Part shown: positions 39,879 through 49,382 of the stretch, piece after piece
Layout: each line of letters opens with the position of its first letter
How positions within the stretch are numbered: position 1 is the stretch's first letter
From: Cyanobium sp. CZS48M
GTDB taxonomy: Bacteria > Cyanobacteriota > Cyanobacteriia > PCC-6307 > Cyanobiaceae
Length of the DNA stretch: 64,000 bases
Direction of reading: 5' to 3'
Assembly (NCBI GenBank): GCA_030373145.1
Contig: JAUCZK010000005.1
Location: 62,001-126,000, forward strand
Program-made: the position numbers and the translations under genes
Notes under the pieces: model-generated
Database searches by the model: none
What the model saw: only the letters and a program-made list of their open reading frames with translations
What the model was told of the DNA's origin: nothing

Positions 39879-40465
39879 AGAACGACCGCTGGATCAAAGC
39901 GCTGGCGGCGGAAGGGATGATCCAGCCCTTCCAGTCCACCCTGGTGCGACATCTGCAGCCGGAAACCAGCTCCAGCCCGGTGCTGAGCTTCGGCTGCTCC
40001 TCCTACGGCTACGACCTGCGCCTCTCTCCGCGGGAATTCCTGATCTTTCGCCACGTGCCCGGCACGGTGATGAACCCGAAGCGGTTCAATCCAGACAACC
40101 TCGAGCCCGCCCCCCTCCATCACGACGAGGATGGCGACTACTTCATCCTGCCGGCCCATTCCTATGGCCTGGGCGTGGCCCTGGAGAAGCTGAAGGTTCC
40201 GCCCATGATCACCGTGATCTGCCTGGGCAAGAGCACTTACGCCCGGCTTGGCATCATCGTCAACACCACTCCGGCGGAGGCGGGCTGGGAGGGCCATCTC
40301 ACCCTCGAGTTCAGCAACTCATCCGGCGCCGACTGCCGGATCTATGCCAACGAAGGCATCACCCAGTTGCTGTTCTTTGAAGGTGATCCCTGCGACACCA
40401 CCTACCAGGATCGCGCCGGCAAGTATCAGCATCAGCCCGAGCGCGTCACCCTCGCCAGGGTCTGA
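39872..40465 (+). CDS. dcd: dCTP deaminase
   Basis: VLSFGCSSYGYDLRLS, PAHSYGLGVALEKLKVP, GKSTYARLGIIVNTTPAEAGWEGHLTLEFSN. Confidence 0.95.
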   Translation: MLKNDRWIKALAAEGMIQPFQSTLVRHLQPETSSSPVLSFGCSSYGYDLRLSPREFLIFRHVPGTVMNPKRFNPDNLEPAPLHHDEDGDYFILPAHSYGLGVALEKLKVPPMITVICLGKSTYARLGIIVNTTPAEAGWEGHLTLEFSNSSGADCRIYANEGITQLLFFEGDPCDTTYQDRAGKYQHQPERVTLARV

Positions 40466-40466
40466 C

Positions 40467-40760
40467 TCAGCGCAGTCCCATGGCCCGACGCACCTGGCCG
40501 ATGCAGGGCAGCCCGCTTGGGCAGAGCCGGATCAGCCGGCCATTGACCACGAAAGGCGTGTCGGCGCTTGGATCGGCCGAAGCGCTGCTCGCCACGGGAG
40601 CCGGTGTTCCTCCTGACAAGTTCCCCGAGGGGGATGGGCCTGAGATACCGCCACTCCCACTGGCTCCCGCCGCGTCGATCAGCGTCTGGCTCCGGGCCGC
40701 AGGCGCGACCAGCAGCATCATGAGCAGCAGCAGCAGCAGCAACGGCAGTGGCGGTGGCAT
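40467..40760 (-). CDS. small secreted hypothetical protein
   Basis: MPPPLPLLLLLLLMMLLVAPAARSQ signal peptide, Ser/Gly-rich linker, C-terminal LIRLCPSGLPCIGQVRRAMG. Confidence 0.55.
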   Translation of the reverse strand: MPPPLPLLLLLLLMMLLVAPAARSQTLIDAAGASGSGGISGPSPSGNLSGGTPAPVASSASADPSADTPFVVNGRLIRLCPSGLPCIGQVRRAMGLR

Positions 40761-40819
40761 GGCGGGGCTTGCAGAGGCTTTTGCAGTCACAGGTCGTCTC
40801 GGCAGATCGGCAGGGGTGC

Positions 40820-41545
40820 TCAGGGGGCCAGGCGCGCTTTGTGCAGCCGGGCTCGGCTGTACCAAGCGGCGAACTCCGGAGCCCACGCCTCCAGGTGGGG
40901 CCACATCAGGTCACAGAGCTGACGGATTTCGAGCTGCGCATCCAGCTTCGCGCGCAGGTCGAGGAAATGCAGAAACGCCCGCAGGCTGAAGCTCACCACG
41001 AAGTGCTGGCGGTAGTCGAACGGCAGGATGCCGCGGGCGTGCTCCTCGGCGTAGCCGGCATCGAGCAGGTCGCGGTAGCGCTCGGCGGCGGCACGGCAGA
41101 GACCGAGATCGATGGCCCGCTGGGCGTCGTCGTAGAGGTACTTCTTGCCCTGGCGGTCGCTGTAGGCGCCCACCGGCCGCAGGTAGAACACCTCCTCCAG
41201 CTCCAGTTCGCCATTGGCGGCCCGGCGGATGCGATCGCCTGTGTAGCGCATGGATTGCACATCGAAACTCACGCCCACCCGGTGGGTACGGGCCTGCTGC
41301 ATCACCGAATGGGGGAACCAGCCGACGTTGAGCACGATCTGGGCATGCTCCAGGGGCCCGTAGTGGCCGCGCTCGCCGGAGAGCAGTCGCTTCACGCAGA
41401 TTTCACCGGCCTTCGTCTCGTCCGGCCAGTCGTCCCGGTCCGCGGCCACGAACCCCTCGCTGTAGTCCTGGTGCATCCCGGCATAGACGCACTGCTGGGG
41501 ATTCGGGGTGGCCGCGATCAAGCTGACCCGGAAGCGGGGATCCAT
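40820..41545 (-). CDS. thyX: FAD-dependent thymidylate synthase
   Basis: GHYGPLEHAQIVLNVGWFPHSVMQQARTHRVGVSFDVQSMRYTG. Confidence 0.95.
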   Translation of the reverse strand: MDPRFRVSLIAATPNPQQCVYAGMHQDYSEGFVAADRDDWPDETKAGEICVKRLLSGERGHYGPLEHAQIVLNVGWFPHSVMQQARTHRVGVSFDVQSMRYTGDRIRRAANGELELEEVFYLRPVGAYSDRQGKKYLYDDAQRAIDLGLCRAAAERYRDLLDAGYAEEHARGILPFDYRQHFVVSFSLRAFLHFLDLRAKLDAQLEIRQLCDLMWPHLEAWAPEFAAWYSRARLHKARLAP

Positions 41546-41584
41546 GGGCGTGTACGTCGGAATGGGAGGGGGCTGGTGGTGGGC

Positions 41585-42175
41585 TCAGCCGTGGCTGCGG
41601 GGGCCGGCCTGGGCTGGTGCGACCAGGTCAATGCCCTGGGTGTTGCCCTGGGCCTCGCCGCCGCTCAGGGGCGAGAGGTTGCCGACGCCAGCCAGCAGGG
41701 GCAGGGGGGTGTCCTCGATCAACGCAGACATGATCGAGGTCAGCTCAGGGCGGCTGCGGGCCCCCAGGGAGCGCCCGATTGCCTGGCCGCTGCGGTCGAA
41801 CAGCTCCAGCTGGGGGATGCCGTTCACCGCGTAGCGATCGATCTCCGGACTCCAGCGTGGATTGTCCACATTCAGCAGGACCACGTTGAGCTCGCCGCGG
41901 TGCTGGCCCTCAAGGGCCGCCATCGCCGGCGCCATTGAGCGGCAGGCTTCGCACCAGTCGGCATAGAACTCCACGACCGTTGGTTTCCCACTGGCGAGGG
42001 CCAGGGGCAGCTCCGGCGAGCGCCGCGCCAGTTGCTCCAGCGGTGCCTGGGGCTGCAGGCCTCCGCGCAGCCCGAACAGCAGCAACGACAGGGCGGCGGC
42101 GATGGCGGCCAGCACCATCCGCTCCCGTCGCCCCAGGGGGGAGCTGGCATCAGCCGCGGGGTTGGGCAGGGTCAT
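41585..42175 (-). CDS. membrane-anchored thioredoxin-like protein (TxlA/HCF164-like)
   Basis: single N-terminal TM; VVEFYADWCEACRSMAPAM; NGIPQLELFDRSG. Confidence 0.87.
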   Translation of the reverse strand: MTLPNPAADASSPLGRRERMVLAAIAAALSLLLFGLRGGLQPQAPLEQLARRSPELPLALASGKPTVVEFYADWCEACRSMAPAMAALEGQHRGELNVVLLNVDNPRWSPEIDRYAVNGIPQLELFDRSGQAIGRSLGARSRPELTSIMSALIEDTPLPLLAGVGNLSPLSGGEAQGNTQGIDLVAPAQAGPRSHG

Positions 42176-42335
42176 CGTGACGGGCGGGGAACCTGAACCG
42201 ACGGCACTCTGGCAGCTCTGACGCGGCTGCCGGGGCAACCGGCTCGGGGCTGGCGGCTCGGGGCTGCCCGTCTCCTGGAGGACGGGCGGCCGGTCTGCAA
42301 AGGCTCGATAGCATGGGTCTTCCCTCCAGGCTGCG

Positions 42336-42749
42336 GTGAAGCGTCGCCTCACGATTCACTTCCCGCGCGAAACGGTGCATCACCCGATCACGTACCGGCT
42401 CGCCGTGGATTTCGATATCGCCGCCAAGATCCTGCGGGCCCAGATCGCCCCCAACCAGAGCGGCACCATGGTGGTGGAGCTCTCGGGCGACATCGACGAG
42501 CTGGATGCCGCCGAGCAGTGGCTGGAGGACCTGGGTCTGGGCCTGGATCGGGCCCCCGGTGAAATCCGCATCGACCGCGGCCGTTGCGTCGATTGCGGCA
42601 TCTGCGCCAGCGTCTGCCCCAGTGGTGCCCTGCGCAGCCGCCCGCCGGCCTGGCGGCTGGAGTTCCGGGCCCAGCACTGCCTGGTGTGCGAGCAATGCAT
42701 CCCCAGCTGTCCCCTGGATGCCATCGAGCTGGTGCTGGAGGCCCGATGA
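42336..42749 (+). CDS. NIL-domain 4Fe-4S ferredoxin-like protein (GTG start)
   Basis: CVDCGICASVCPSGAL and CLVCEQCIPSCPLDAI preceded by a NIL-like domain. Confidence 0.87.
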   Translation: MKRRLTIHFPRETVHHPITYRLAVDFDIAAKILRAQIAPNQSGTMVVELSGDIDELDAAEQWLEDLGLGLDRAPGEIRIDRGRCVDCGICASVCPSGALRSRPPAWRLEFRAQHCLVCEQCIPSCPLDAIELVLEAR

Positions 42750-43264
42750 GCCGTGTGATCGGCGGCATCCTGCGTCTGGCCCTTCTGCCCCTGCGGGCGC
42801 CGTTCCTGCTGGTGCTCCTGCTGGTGAGCATCTTTCTGGGTGTCCAGTGGGTGGTGAACGCTCCAGCCCAGGGCCTGGTGAATTCCGAACATGTCCCGAT
42901 CCACAGTCTGTACTGGACGGTGGAATGTCTGCAGGCGGTGCTGGTGGTGGTGGTGGCCTCGGTGCCCGATCTGCTCCTGCGTCAGCTCTCGGTGCTGATG
43001 GCCGCCAGCCGGGTGATCACCCTGATCATCAGCCTGTTGCTGGTCACCGTCGGGGGCCTCTATCTGCTGCACCTCAGCGCCCTCGCCGATGTGGTGATCC
43101 TGGCCGCGGCGGTGCTGCTGGCCCGTCTGGATCTCATCCGCATCAAGGTGGTCCCTTCACCCCTGTTCACGGCCTTCGCGCTCTCCGGCTACGTGATGCT
43201 CGGTGTCTGGATTGGTCGCCTGTTGCAGCTCGGCGGCCTGCTGACGGGGACGAGCGACAGCTGA
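42746..43264 (+). CDS. conserved membrane protein
   Basis: in-frame ATG overlapping previous stop; several TM segments. Confidence 0.7.
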   Translation: MSRVIGGILRLALLPLRAPFLLVLLLVSIFLGVQWVVNAPAQGLVNSEHVPIHSLYWTVECLQAVLVVVVASVPDLLLRQLSVLMAASRVITLIISLLLVTVGGLYLLHLSALADVVILAAAVLLARLDLIRIKVVPSPLFTAFALSGYVMLGVWIGRLLQLGGLLTGTSDS

Positions 43265-43274
43265 GGCCGGCCGA

Positions 43275-45284
43275 TCAGCAGCCGCGCCTGGGCTTCTCCT
43301 GATAACCCCAGAGATTGCCCAGCACCTTTTTGACGTAAAGACGGGTTTCCGGGTACGGGATCGCCTCCACCCAGAGTTCCGGCTCGCTCTGCAGTCGGGC
43401 GTCACGCCAGCCGGCGACGGCGCCTGGACCGGCGTTGTAGCTGGCGATCACCAGAAAGGGGTTGCCAGCCCAGAAGCCGAGCAGTTGAGTGAGGTATTTC
43501 GCCCCCAGTTCGGCATTGAAGGCGGGCTCCCGCAGCTGTTCGCCGCTGACCGCCCCCCCGGCCAGCTCAGCCGCCGTTTCCGGCATCAGTTGCAGGAGGC
43601 CAATGGCCCCCGCCACCGATCCCACCCCTGGGGTGAAGCGTGATTCCTGCCGCGCCACCGCCAGCAGCAGGGTGGGGTCCAGTCCATGGCGGGCCGCCGC
43701 AGCGCTGAAGGCCTCGCCATGGCGCAGCGGCAGCAGCGCCCGCTGCAGGGGCAGGGTGGTGGGGCAGGTGCCACCGGCCCAGCGCAGGTTCGCCTCATCC
43801 AGCTGGCCAAGGCCGGTCCAGTCGTCGCCGACGCCCTGCCGCAGCCGCCCCTCCAGGGTCAGCTCCTGGGGGGAGGTGGGGGTGGCCGATGGACGCTCCT
43901 GACGCCATTGCTCCCAGGCCTCCAGGTTGAGGGCCAGGCGCCAGAGCTGATCAAGCTGGGGCTGACCGCTCTCCAGGGGCCGCCAGGGCTGGGCCGGCAG
44001 GGTGATGGGGCCGCTCGCCCTCAGACGCAGTTCGGGCCGTTCGCCCAGCTGAACTCTGCTGCGCCAGGCGTAGTAACTCCAGGGCACCCGCTGCAGCACC
44101 GCCTGCCAGCTGCGGCGGGCGGCGGGCTGCTGCCCCAGCTGCTGTTGGGCCATGCCCTGCCAGAACAGCTGGCGCACCGCCAGGGGCGGCGGCAGGCTCT
44201 CGGGCGGCAGGGCCTGCAACAGCGCCAGGGCATCGGCGGCTTTCCCTTTGAGCAGGGCGGTGCGGGCCAGCTCCCACTGCAGGTCCCAGCTGGCGGGATC
44301 CTTTGGCCAGCGCCGCAGCACCGATCGCCAGTTGCCACCGCCATCCAGCACCAGCCTGGCCTGCACCGGCGCGCTCTGGCGCAGGGGTTCCGGCAGCTGC
44401 AGCAACTGGGCCGGGGTCACCGTGGGCGCGGGGGTCTGGGCCAGCAGGCGCACGGCCTCCAGGGCTTCGGGCCGCTGGCTCTGGCCTTGGCTGAGGGCCA
44501 GCAGACGCGCCACCCCGGCCTTGGTTTCGGCGGGGTCTCCCTTCAACAGAGCGCGGCCGATCTCCAGCTCCTGGCCGGGCTCGGCCCGCCCCGATCCCAG
44601 GCAGCTCAGGGCCCTGGTGCTGTCCCCCAGCCGGGCCAGACCCGCCGCCAGCGTGCCCCGCTCGGCGGCGCCCAGGGGCGTCGCTGGCTGGGAGCAGATC
44701 TGGCGCAGGCGACCGCCCGCTCCGGGCCAGCGCGGACCCCAGCGAGCCAGATGCAGGGCCCCCTGCTGGCGCTGGACGGGCTTGGGCCCCAGCTCCAGGG
44801 CGGCCGCCAGGGCGGCGGGGTGGGCCGGGAAGCGACGCAGCAGCTCGAGGCGTTGGCTCGGATTCTCGCGGCCGAGGGAATAGAGCGCATCGGCGCTGGA
44901 GGGAGCCTCGGGGAACCGCTGCAGCAGCTCCTTCCACTCGGAGCTGGCCGAGAGGCCCTGGGCTTCCAAGGCCAGGGCCTCTCGCTTCAAGGCCACAGGG
45001 GCCAGTGGGCCCGGTCCCCAGCCCTGCCCCTGCAGCAGCTGGATCTGGCGGGCGGGGTCGTCGCTGCTGGTGGCGGGCAGCAGCAGCAGGCTGGCCTCCC
45101 GGCGCCGCTCGGGATCGGGATCCCAGCGGCGGATGCGCTCCAGGCTGAGGGTTGAGCTCTCAGGGGAGAGCAGGGGCCGCTGCAGCAGCAGCAGGCGTCC
45201 CAGCAGCAGCAGTCCGGCGCAGCCGGCCACGGCGAAGGCCAGCGGCAGAGGCCAGCGGCGGCCGACAGGGGTGGGGTTTGGCAC
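43275..45284 (-). CDS. lytic transglycosylase (Slt70-like)
   Basis: C-terminal ALLLAVARQESRFTPGVGSVAGAIGLLQLMPETAAELA-type SLT domain, SYNAGPGAVAGW. Confidence 0.88.
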   Translation of the reverse strand: MPNPTPVGRRWPLPLAFAVAGCAGLLLLGRLLLLQRPLLSPESSTLSLERIRRWDPDPERRREASLLLLPATSSDDPARQIQLLQGQGWGPGPLAPVALKREALALEAQGLSASSEWKELLQRFPEAPSSADALYSLGRENPSQRLELLRRFPAHPAALAAALELGPKPVQRQQGALHLARWGPRWPGAGGRLRQICSQPATPLGAAERGTLAAGLARLGDSTRALSCLGSGRAEPGQELEIGRALLKGDPAETKAGVARLLALSQGQSQRPEALEAVRLLAQTPAPTVTPAQLLQLPEPLRQSAPVQARLVLDGGGNWRSVLRRWPKDPASWDLQWELARTALLKGKAADALALLQALPPESLPPPLAVRQLFWQGMAQQQLGQQPAARRSWQAVLQRVPWSYYAWRSRVQLGERPELRLRASGPITLPAQPWRPLESGQPQLDQLWRLALNLEAWEQWRQERPSATPTSPQELTLEGRLRQGVGDDWTGLGQLDEANLRWAGGTCPTTLPLQRALLPLRHGEAFSAAAARHGLDPTLLLAVARQESRFTPGVGSVAGAIGLLQLMPETAAELAGGAVSGEQLREPAFNAELGAKYLTQLLGFWAGNPFLVIASYNAGPGAVAGWRDARLQSEPELWVEAIPYPETRLYVKKVLGNLWGYQEKPRRGC

Positions 45285-45327
45285 GGACAGGGCAGGGCAG
45301 GCCGCTGGGGCTTTGGCATTCTGGGGT

Positions 45328-45561
45328 TTGTGTCTTCCTCTCAGGCCTGTGCCCCTGTCCTGGCCCCGCTGGTCGGCTCAACTCCCTGGTGCCACAGGGC
45401 GCCGGCGGGCGCTACTGGTGCTCGGGGTGGCACTGGGCGTCTACGTGCTGAGGCCGCTGGTGCCCCTGCTCTGGGTGCCGGGATGGGTGGTGGGCGGTCT
45501 GCTGCTCTGGGCGGTGATCGAGCTGCTGCGCTGGGCCTGGTGGCCGAAGCGCTGGCGCTGA
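45328..45561 (+). CDS. small membrane protein, start uncertain
   Basis: ALLVLGVALGVYVLRPLVPLLWVPGWVVGGLLLWAVIELLRWAWWPKRWR; candidate TTG 45328 or GTG 45349. Confidence 0.4.
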   Translation: MCLPLRPVPLSWPRWSAQLPGATGRRRALLVLGVALGVYVLRPLVPLLWVPGWVVGGLLLWAVIELLRWAWWPKRWR

Positions 45562-45564
45562 GCT

Positions 45565-47022
45565 GTGGTGGTGGCCGGTCGGCTTAGCCTGAATTTTTTC
45601 CTCCCCCACCTGATGCTGGAGCTGGCTTCGTCCCCCATCGGCGCCCCCCTCGGGGAGGCCTGCACCGGTTTCGGTACCGATGGCATCCGGGGGCAGGTGG
45701 GCAGCCTGATCACACCGCTGCTGGCCCTGCAGGTGGGCTACTGGTGCGGCCGGGTGCTGCCGGCGGAGCGCCCGGTGCTGATCGGCATGGACTCCCGCAA
45801 CAGCGGCCCGATGCTGGCCGCTGCCCTCACCGCCGGACTGACCGCCGCTGGTCGGGAGGTGTGGAACCTGGGGCTGTGCCCCACCCCCGCGGTGCCCGGC
45901 ACGATCCGCCGGGCCGGAGCCGCCGGTGGCCTGATGGTCTCCGCCAGCCACAACCCCCCCGGCGACAACGGCATCAAGGTGTTCGGGCCTACGGGCGACA
46001 AGATCGACCGAACCCTGCAGGCGGCGATCGAGGCGGGGCTGCGCGGAGACGAGGCCGCCACGATCCAGACCACGGGCCTGAGCGGCCCCCGCGGCTGTGG
46101 CCCGGCCCATCAACGAGAGGATCTGCTCGAGAACTACCGCGAAGCGCTGATCGCCAGCGTCGCCGGGCGGCGTCTGGATGGCTGCCGCATCGTGCTGGAT
46201 CTCTGCTGGGGCTCAGCCACCGCCTGCGGCGCCGAGGTGTTCCGGGCCCTGGGGGCCGACCTGACGGTGCTGCACGGCGAACCCGATGGACAGCGCATCA
46301 ATGTGTCCTGCGGCAGCACCCACCTGGAGGCCCTGCGCCAGGCGGTGCTGCACTCAGGTGCCCAGATGGGCTTCGCCTTCGATGGCGATGCCGATCGGAT
46401 GATGGCGGTCGACGGCAAAGGCCGGGTCGTCGATGGCGACCAGGTGCTCTACCTCTGGGGGGGCGAGCTGCTGGAGAGTGGCGATCTGCCTGGCCGGCTG
46501 CTGGTGGCCACCGTGATGTCGAACCTGGGCTTCGAGCGGGCCTGGCAGGCCCGGGGCGGCCTGCTGCAGCGCACCGATGTGGGCGATCAGCACGTGCATG
46601 CGGCGATGGCCGCAAGCGGGGCCGGCCTCGGGGGCGAGCAGTCGGGCCATATTCTCTCGGCTCAGCACGGCATGAGTGGCGACGGTCTGCTCACCGCCCT
46701 GCAGGTGGCCACGCTGATCCACAACGGCACCGGCTCGCTGGCCGACTGGATGGAAGCCAGCTTCGAGCCCTATCCCCAGGCCCTGGTCAACGTCACCGTG
46801 CCCGACAGGAGCCGTCGCCAGCAGTGGCAGCGCTGCGATCCCCTGCGCCAGGCCGTCGAGCAGGCCGAGACCGCCATGGCCGGCAGCGGCCGGGTGCTGG
46901 TGCGCGCCAGCGGCACCGAACCGCTGCTGCGGGTGATGGTGGAGGCGGCGGAGCAGCAGGCTGTCGATCACTGGTCGTCGCACCTGGCGGCGCTGGCCGC
47001 GGCTCACCTCAACCGGGCCTGA
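45565..47022 (+). CDS. glmM: phosphoglucosamine mutase
   Basis: FGTDGIRGQVG, MVSASHNPPGDNGIKVFG, FDGDADRMMAVDG, VRASGTEPLLRVMVE. Confidence 0.96.
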   Translation: MVVAGRLSLNFFLPHLMLELASSPIGAPLGEACTGFGTDGIRGQVGSLITPLLALQVGYWCGRVLPAERPVLIGMDSRNSGPMLAAALTAGLTAAGREVWNLGLCPTPAVPGTIRRAGAAGGLMVSASHNPPGDNGIKVFGPTGDKIDRTLQAAIEAGLRGDEAATIQTTGLSGPRGCGPAHQREDLLENYREALIASVAGRRLDGCRIVLDLCWGSATACGAEVFRALGADLTVLHGEPDGQRINVSCGSTHLEALRQAVLHSGAQMGFAFDGDADRMMAVDGKGRVVDGDQVLYLWGGELLESGDLPGRLLVATVMSNLGFERAWQARGGLLQRTDVGDQHVHAAMAASGAGLGGEQSGHILSAQHGMSGDGLLTALQVATLIHNGTGSLADWMEASFEPYPQALVNVTVPDRSRRQQWQRCDPLRQAVEQAETAMAGSGRVLVRASGTEPLLRVMVEAAEQQAVDHWSSHLAALAAAHLNRA

Positions 47023-48046
47023 GCGCACCAGGGTCAGGCGAAGTGGAGTTGAGCGCGGCCTGGGGCCTCTCCAGGCTGAGAAGCCCGGCGGCCAGTTGCA
47101 GGGCCCCCTGGCAGGCATCTCCGCGGGGAGGCACCAGCTGGGCCTGCGGTAGGACCAGCCTCAGGCGGCGTTGATAGGCCGCGCTGAAGAGGCTGAGGTG
47201 TTCCAGGGCCCCGCCCAGGCCGCAGACCTCACCGCCTTGAAGGTCGAGGGCCTGGGCCACACCAGCCACCAGCTCCACCAGTCCCCGGGCCGAGCGCTCC
47301 AGCACTGAGTTGGCGTCGGGATCGCCGGCTTCCGCCAGGGCATGCACCGCCGGGGCCAGCCGTGCGAAGCCGGCGGCGCCGAAGCCAGGCTCCACCACCA
47401 TCGCCTTGATCCGCTGGGGGGTGATGGTGCCGTCCCCCAGGGCCGCCCAGAGGCGGCTGCGAAAGTCGCTCTCGTGCCGTCGGCCGTCGGCCATCTCCAG
47501 AGAGCGGATCAGGGCATCGCGGCCGATGTCGCAGGCTGAGCCGGCCTGATCCAGCAGCCAGCCCCAGCCACCGCAGCGGTGCTCGTCCCCACTGCTGTTG
47601 CGGCCCAGGGCGATGCAGCCGGTGCCGCTGATCACCACGATGCCCGGGCCGCCGCCAAAGGCGCCCAGCAGGGCGGTGCGCTCATCTCCGCTCACCAGCA
47701 CGCGCTCCAGCGGCAACCCGATTGCAGCGGCGGCCAGGGTGGTGCCGAGGCGCTGCACCGCGCTGCCCTGCTCGATGCCGCTGGCCCCAACGGCAGCGGC
47801 ATCGAGCAGGGCCGTGGACAGGGCCTGCTCACCCTTGCTGGCAGCGGCGGCGCGGGCCCGCTGAAGGCTGAGGCGCAGGGCGGCGCTGAAGCGCTCCTCG
47901 CCAGCGGCCGCTGCCAGGTGGCTCACTCCGGGCCCGTCGCCTTCAGCCAGCACCCGCAGGCTGCCGTCGCTGTGGCGATCGGCCAGGCGGCAGGTGGTGT
48001 GGGTCTGGCCGGCATCGAAGCCCGCCAGCAAGACTGGCTCAGGCAT
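47009..48046 (-). CDS. BadF/BadG/BcrA/BcrD-type ATPase (N-acetylglucosamine kinase-like)
   Basis: LLAGFDAGQTHTTCRLAD, GIVVISGTGCIALGRN, CGGWGWLLDQAGSACDIGRDAL. Confidence 0.87.
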   Translation of the reverse strand: MPEPVLLAGFDAGQTHTTCRLADRHSDGSLRVLAEGDGPGVSHLAAAAGEERFSAALRLSLQRARAAAASKGEQALSTALLDAAAVGASGIEQGSAVQRLGTTLAAAAIGLPLERVLVSGDERTALLGAFGGGPGIVVISGTGCIALGRNSSGDEHRCGGWGWLLDQAGSACDIGRDALIRSLEMADGRRHESDFRSRLWAALGDGTITPQRIKAMVVEPGFGAAGFARLAPAVHALAEAGDPDANSVLERSARGLVELVAGVAQALDLQGGEVCGLGGALEHLSLFSAAYQRRLRLVLPQAQLVPPRGDACQGALQLAAGLLSLERPQAALNSTSPDPGALRPG

Positions 48047-49382
48047 CCGAGTCCGCAGCCGGCAGGGTGGCCAGGGTGGCGAGGCAGAACCAGCCGGTCA
48101 GCTGCACCTCAGGGCGGAAGAAGATCGTGTCGGTGAGGCCCTGCACGCAGAGTCCCAGGATCGCCGCCACGGCCCCCAGGGCCGGCAACACCTGGGGGTG
48201 CTCCCGCCGCAGCTGGGCCAGGCCCTGGCGCAGGCTGCACTGCAGCAGGCCCAGTCCCGCCAGCAGGCCGGGGATGCCCCCCTCCACCGCCAGCTCCAGG
48301 GGGATCGAGTAGGCGCTGAGGGCGTTGAACTTCGGTTGCTGATAGAGCGGATAGATCAGGTTGAAGATCGTGTTGCCAGGGCCGATGCCCAGCCAGGGCC
48401 GGTCGTGGACCATCTGCAGCGCCGCCATCCAGACGTTGATGCGGAAGTTGTTGGAGCTGTCCTCGCGGCCCGCCACCAGGCTCAGCACCCGCACCCGCAG
48501 CGGCTCGATCTGACTCACCGCCAGCACCAGCACCAGACCGCCCCCCAGCAGCAGCACCAGGGGAAACAGACGGCGCAGCAGGGGGGACCAGTGGCGGCTG
48601 GTGCGCAGAGCCAGCAGCAGGGCCAGGCTGCCCAGGGCCGCCACCATGCCCAGCCAGCCCCCACGGCTGTAGGTGAGCAGCAGGGCCACCGCACCGATCA
48701 GCAGTGCTGAGAGGGCATAGAGGCGGGCCATCGGGCGCCGCCAGCGCAGCAGCGCCACCGCCGCCAGGGGCAGGATCGGCAGCAGGTAGCCCGCCAGCAG
48801 GTTGGGGTTGTCGAGGGTGCTGTAAATGCGCACCGTGCCCTCGGCCACCGAATTGGGATCCGACCAGCGGGCCAGGGCAGAGCTGTCGCCATAGAGCTGG
48901 CGGATGCCGATCACCGCCGTGATCAGTTGCCCGCCCAGCAGGGCCGCCACGATCCGGTCCCACCAGGGGGGAGCACTGGCCAGCAGCTGGCGCATCAGGG
49001 CGTAGACGCCCAGGTAGCTGAGCAGCTTGAGCAGGCCCTTGGCGGCGGCGACGGGTACGGGCGAGAAGCCGGTGGAGAGCACCGCCACCGCCAGCATCAC
49101 CAGCAGCCAGCCGCTGAGCCGGCCGATGCGGCCGGCGGGGGTGCAGAGGGCCCAGATCAGCCAGAGCAGGCCACTGGAGACGATCAGCAGACTCAGCCCG
49201 GCCCTGGTGACCAGCGGCAGCCCCGCCATCAGCGCGCAGAGCACCAACCCGCAGAGCAGGGGCAGGTGCCGGGCCAGGGGCCCGGCCGAGGATCGGGCGA
49301 ACAGGCCCTGCCAGCGCAGCAGCCAGGGCACCCGCCCCTCCCGCTCCGCTGAGGCGATGGCGTGGGCGGTGGGGGTGGACAT
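48039..49382 (-). CDS. ictB: IctB family putative bicarbonate transporter / O-antigen ligase-like protein
   Basis: RVPWLLRWQGLF..., TLDNPNLLAGYLLPILPLA, LLLTYSRGGWLGMVAAL, RPWLGIGPGNTIFNLIYPLYQ. Confidence 0.85.
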   Translation of the reverse strand: MSTPTAHAIASAEREGRVPWLLRWQGLFARSSAGPLARHLPLLCGLVLCALMAGLPLVTRAGLSLLIVSSGLLWLIWALCTPAGRIGRLSGWLLVMLAVAVLSTGFSPVPVAAAKGLLKLLSYLGVYALMRQLLASAPPWWDRIVAALLGGQLITAVIGIRQLYGDSSALARWSDPNSVAEGTVRIYSTLDNPNLLAGYLLPILPLAAVALLRWRRPMARLYALSALLIGAVALLLTYSRGGWLGMVAALGSLALLLALRTSRHWSPLLRRLFPLVLLLGGGLVLVLAVSQIEPLRVRVLSLVAGREDSSNNFRINVWMAALQMVHDRPWLGIGPGNTIFNLIYPLYQQPKFNALSAYSIPLELAVEGGIPGLLAGLGLLQCSLRQGLAQLRREHPQVLPALGAVAAILGLCVQGLTDTIFFRPEVQLTGWFCLATLATLPAADSDA

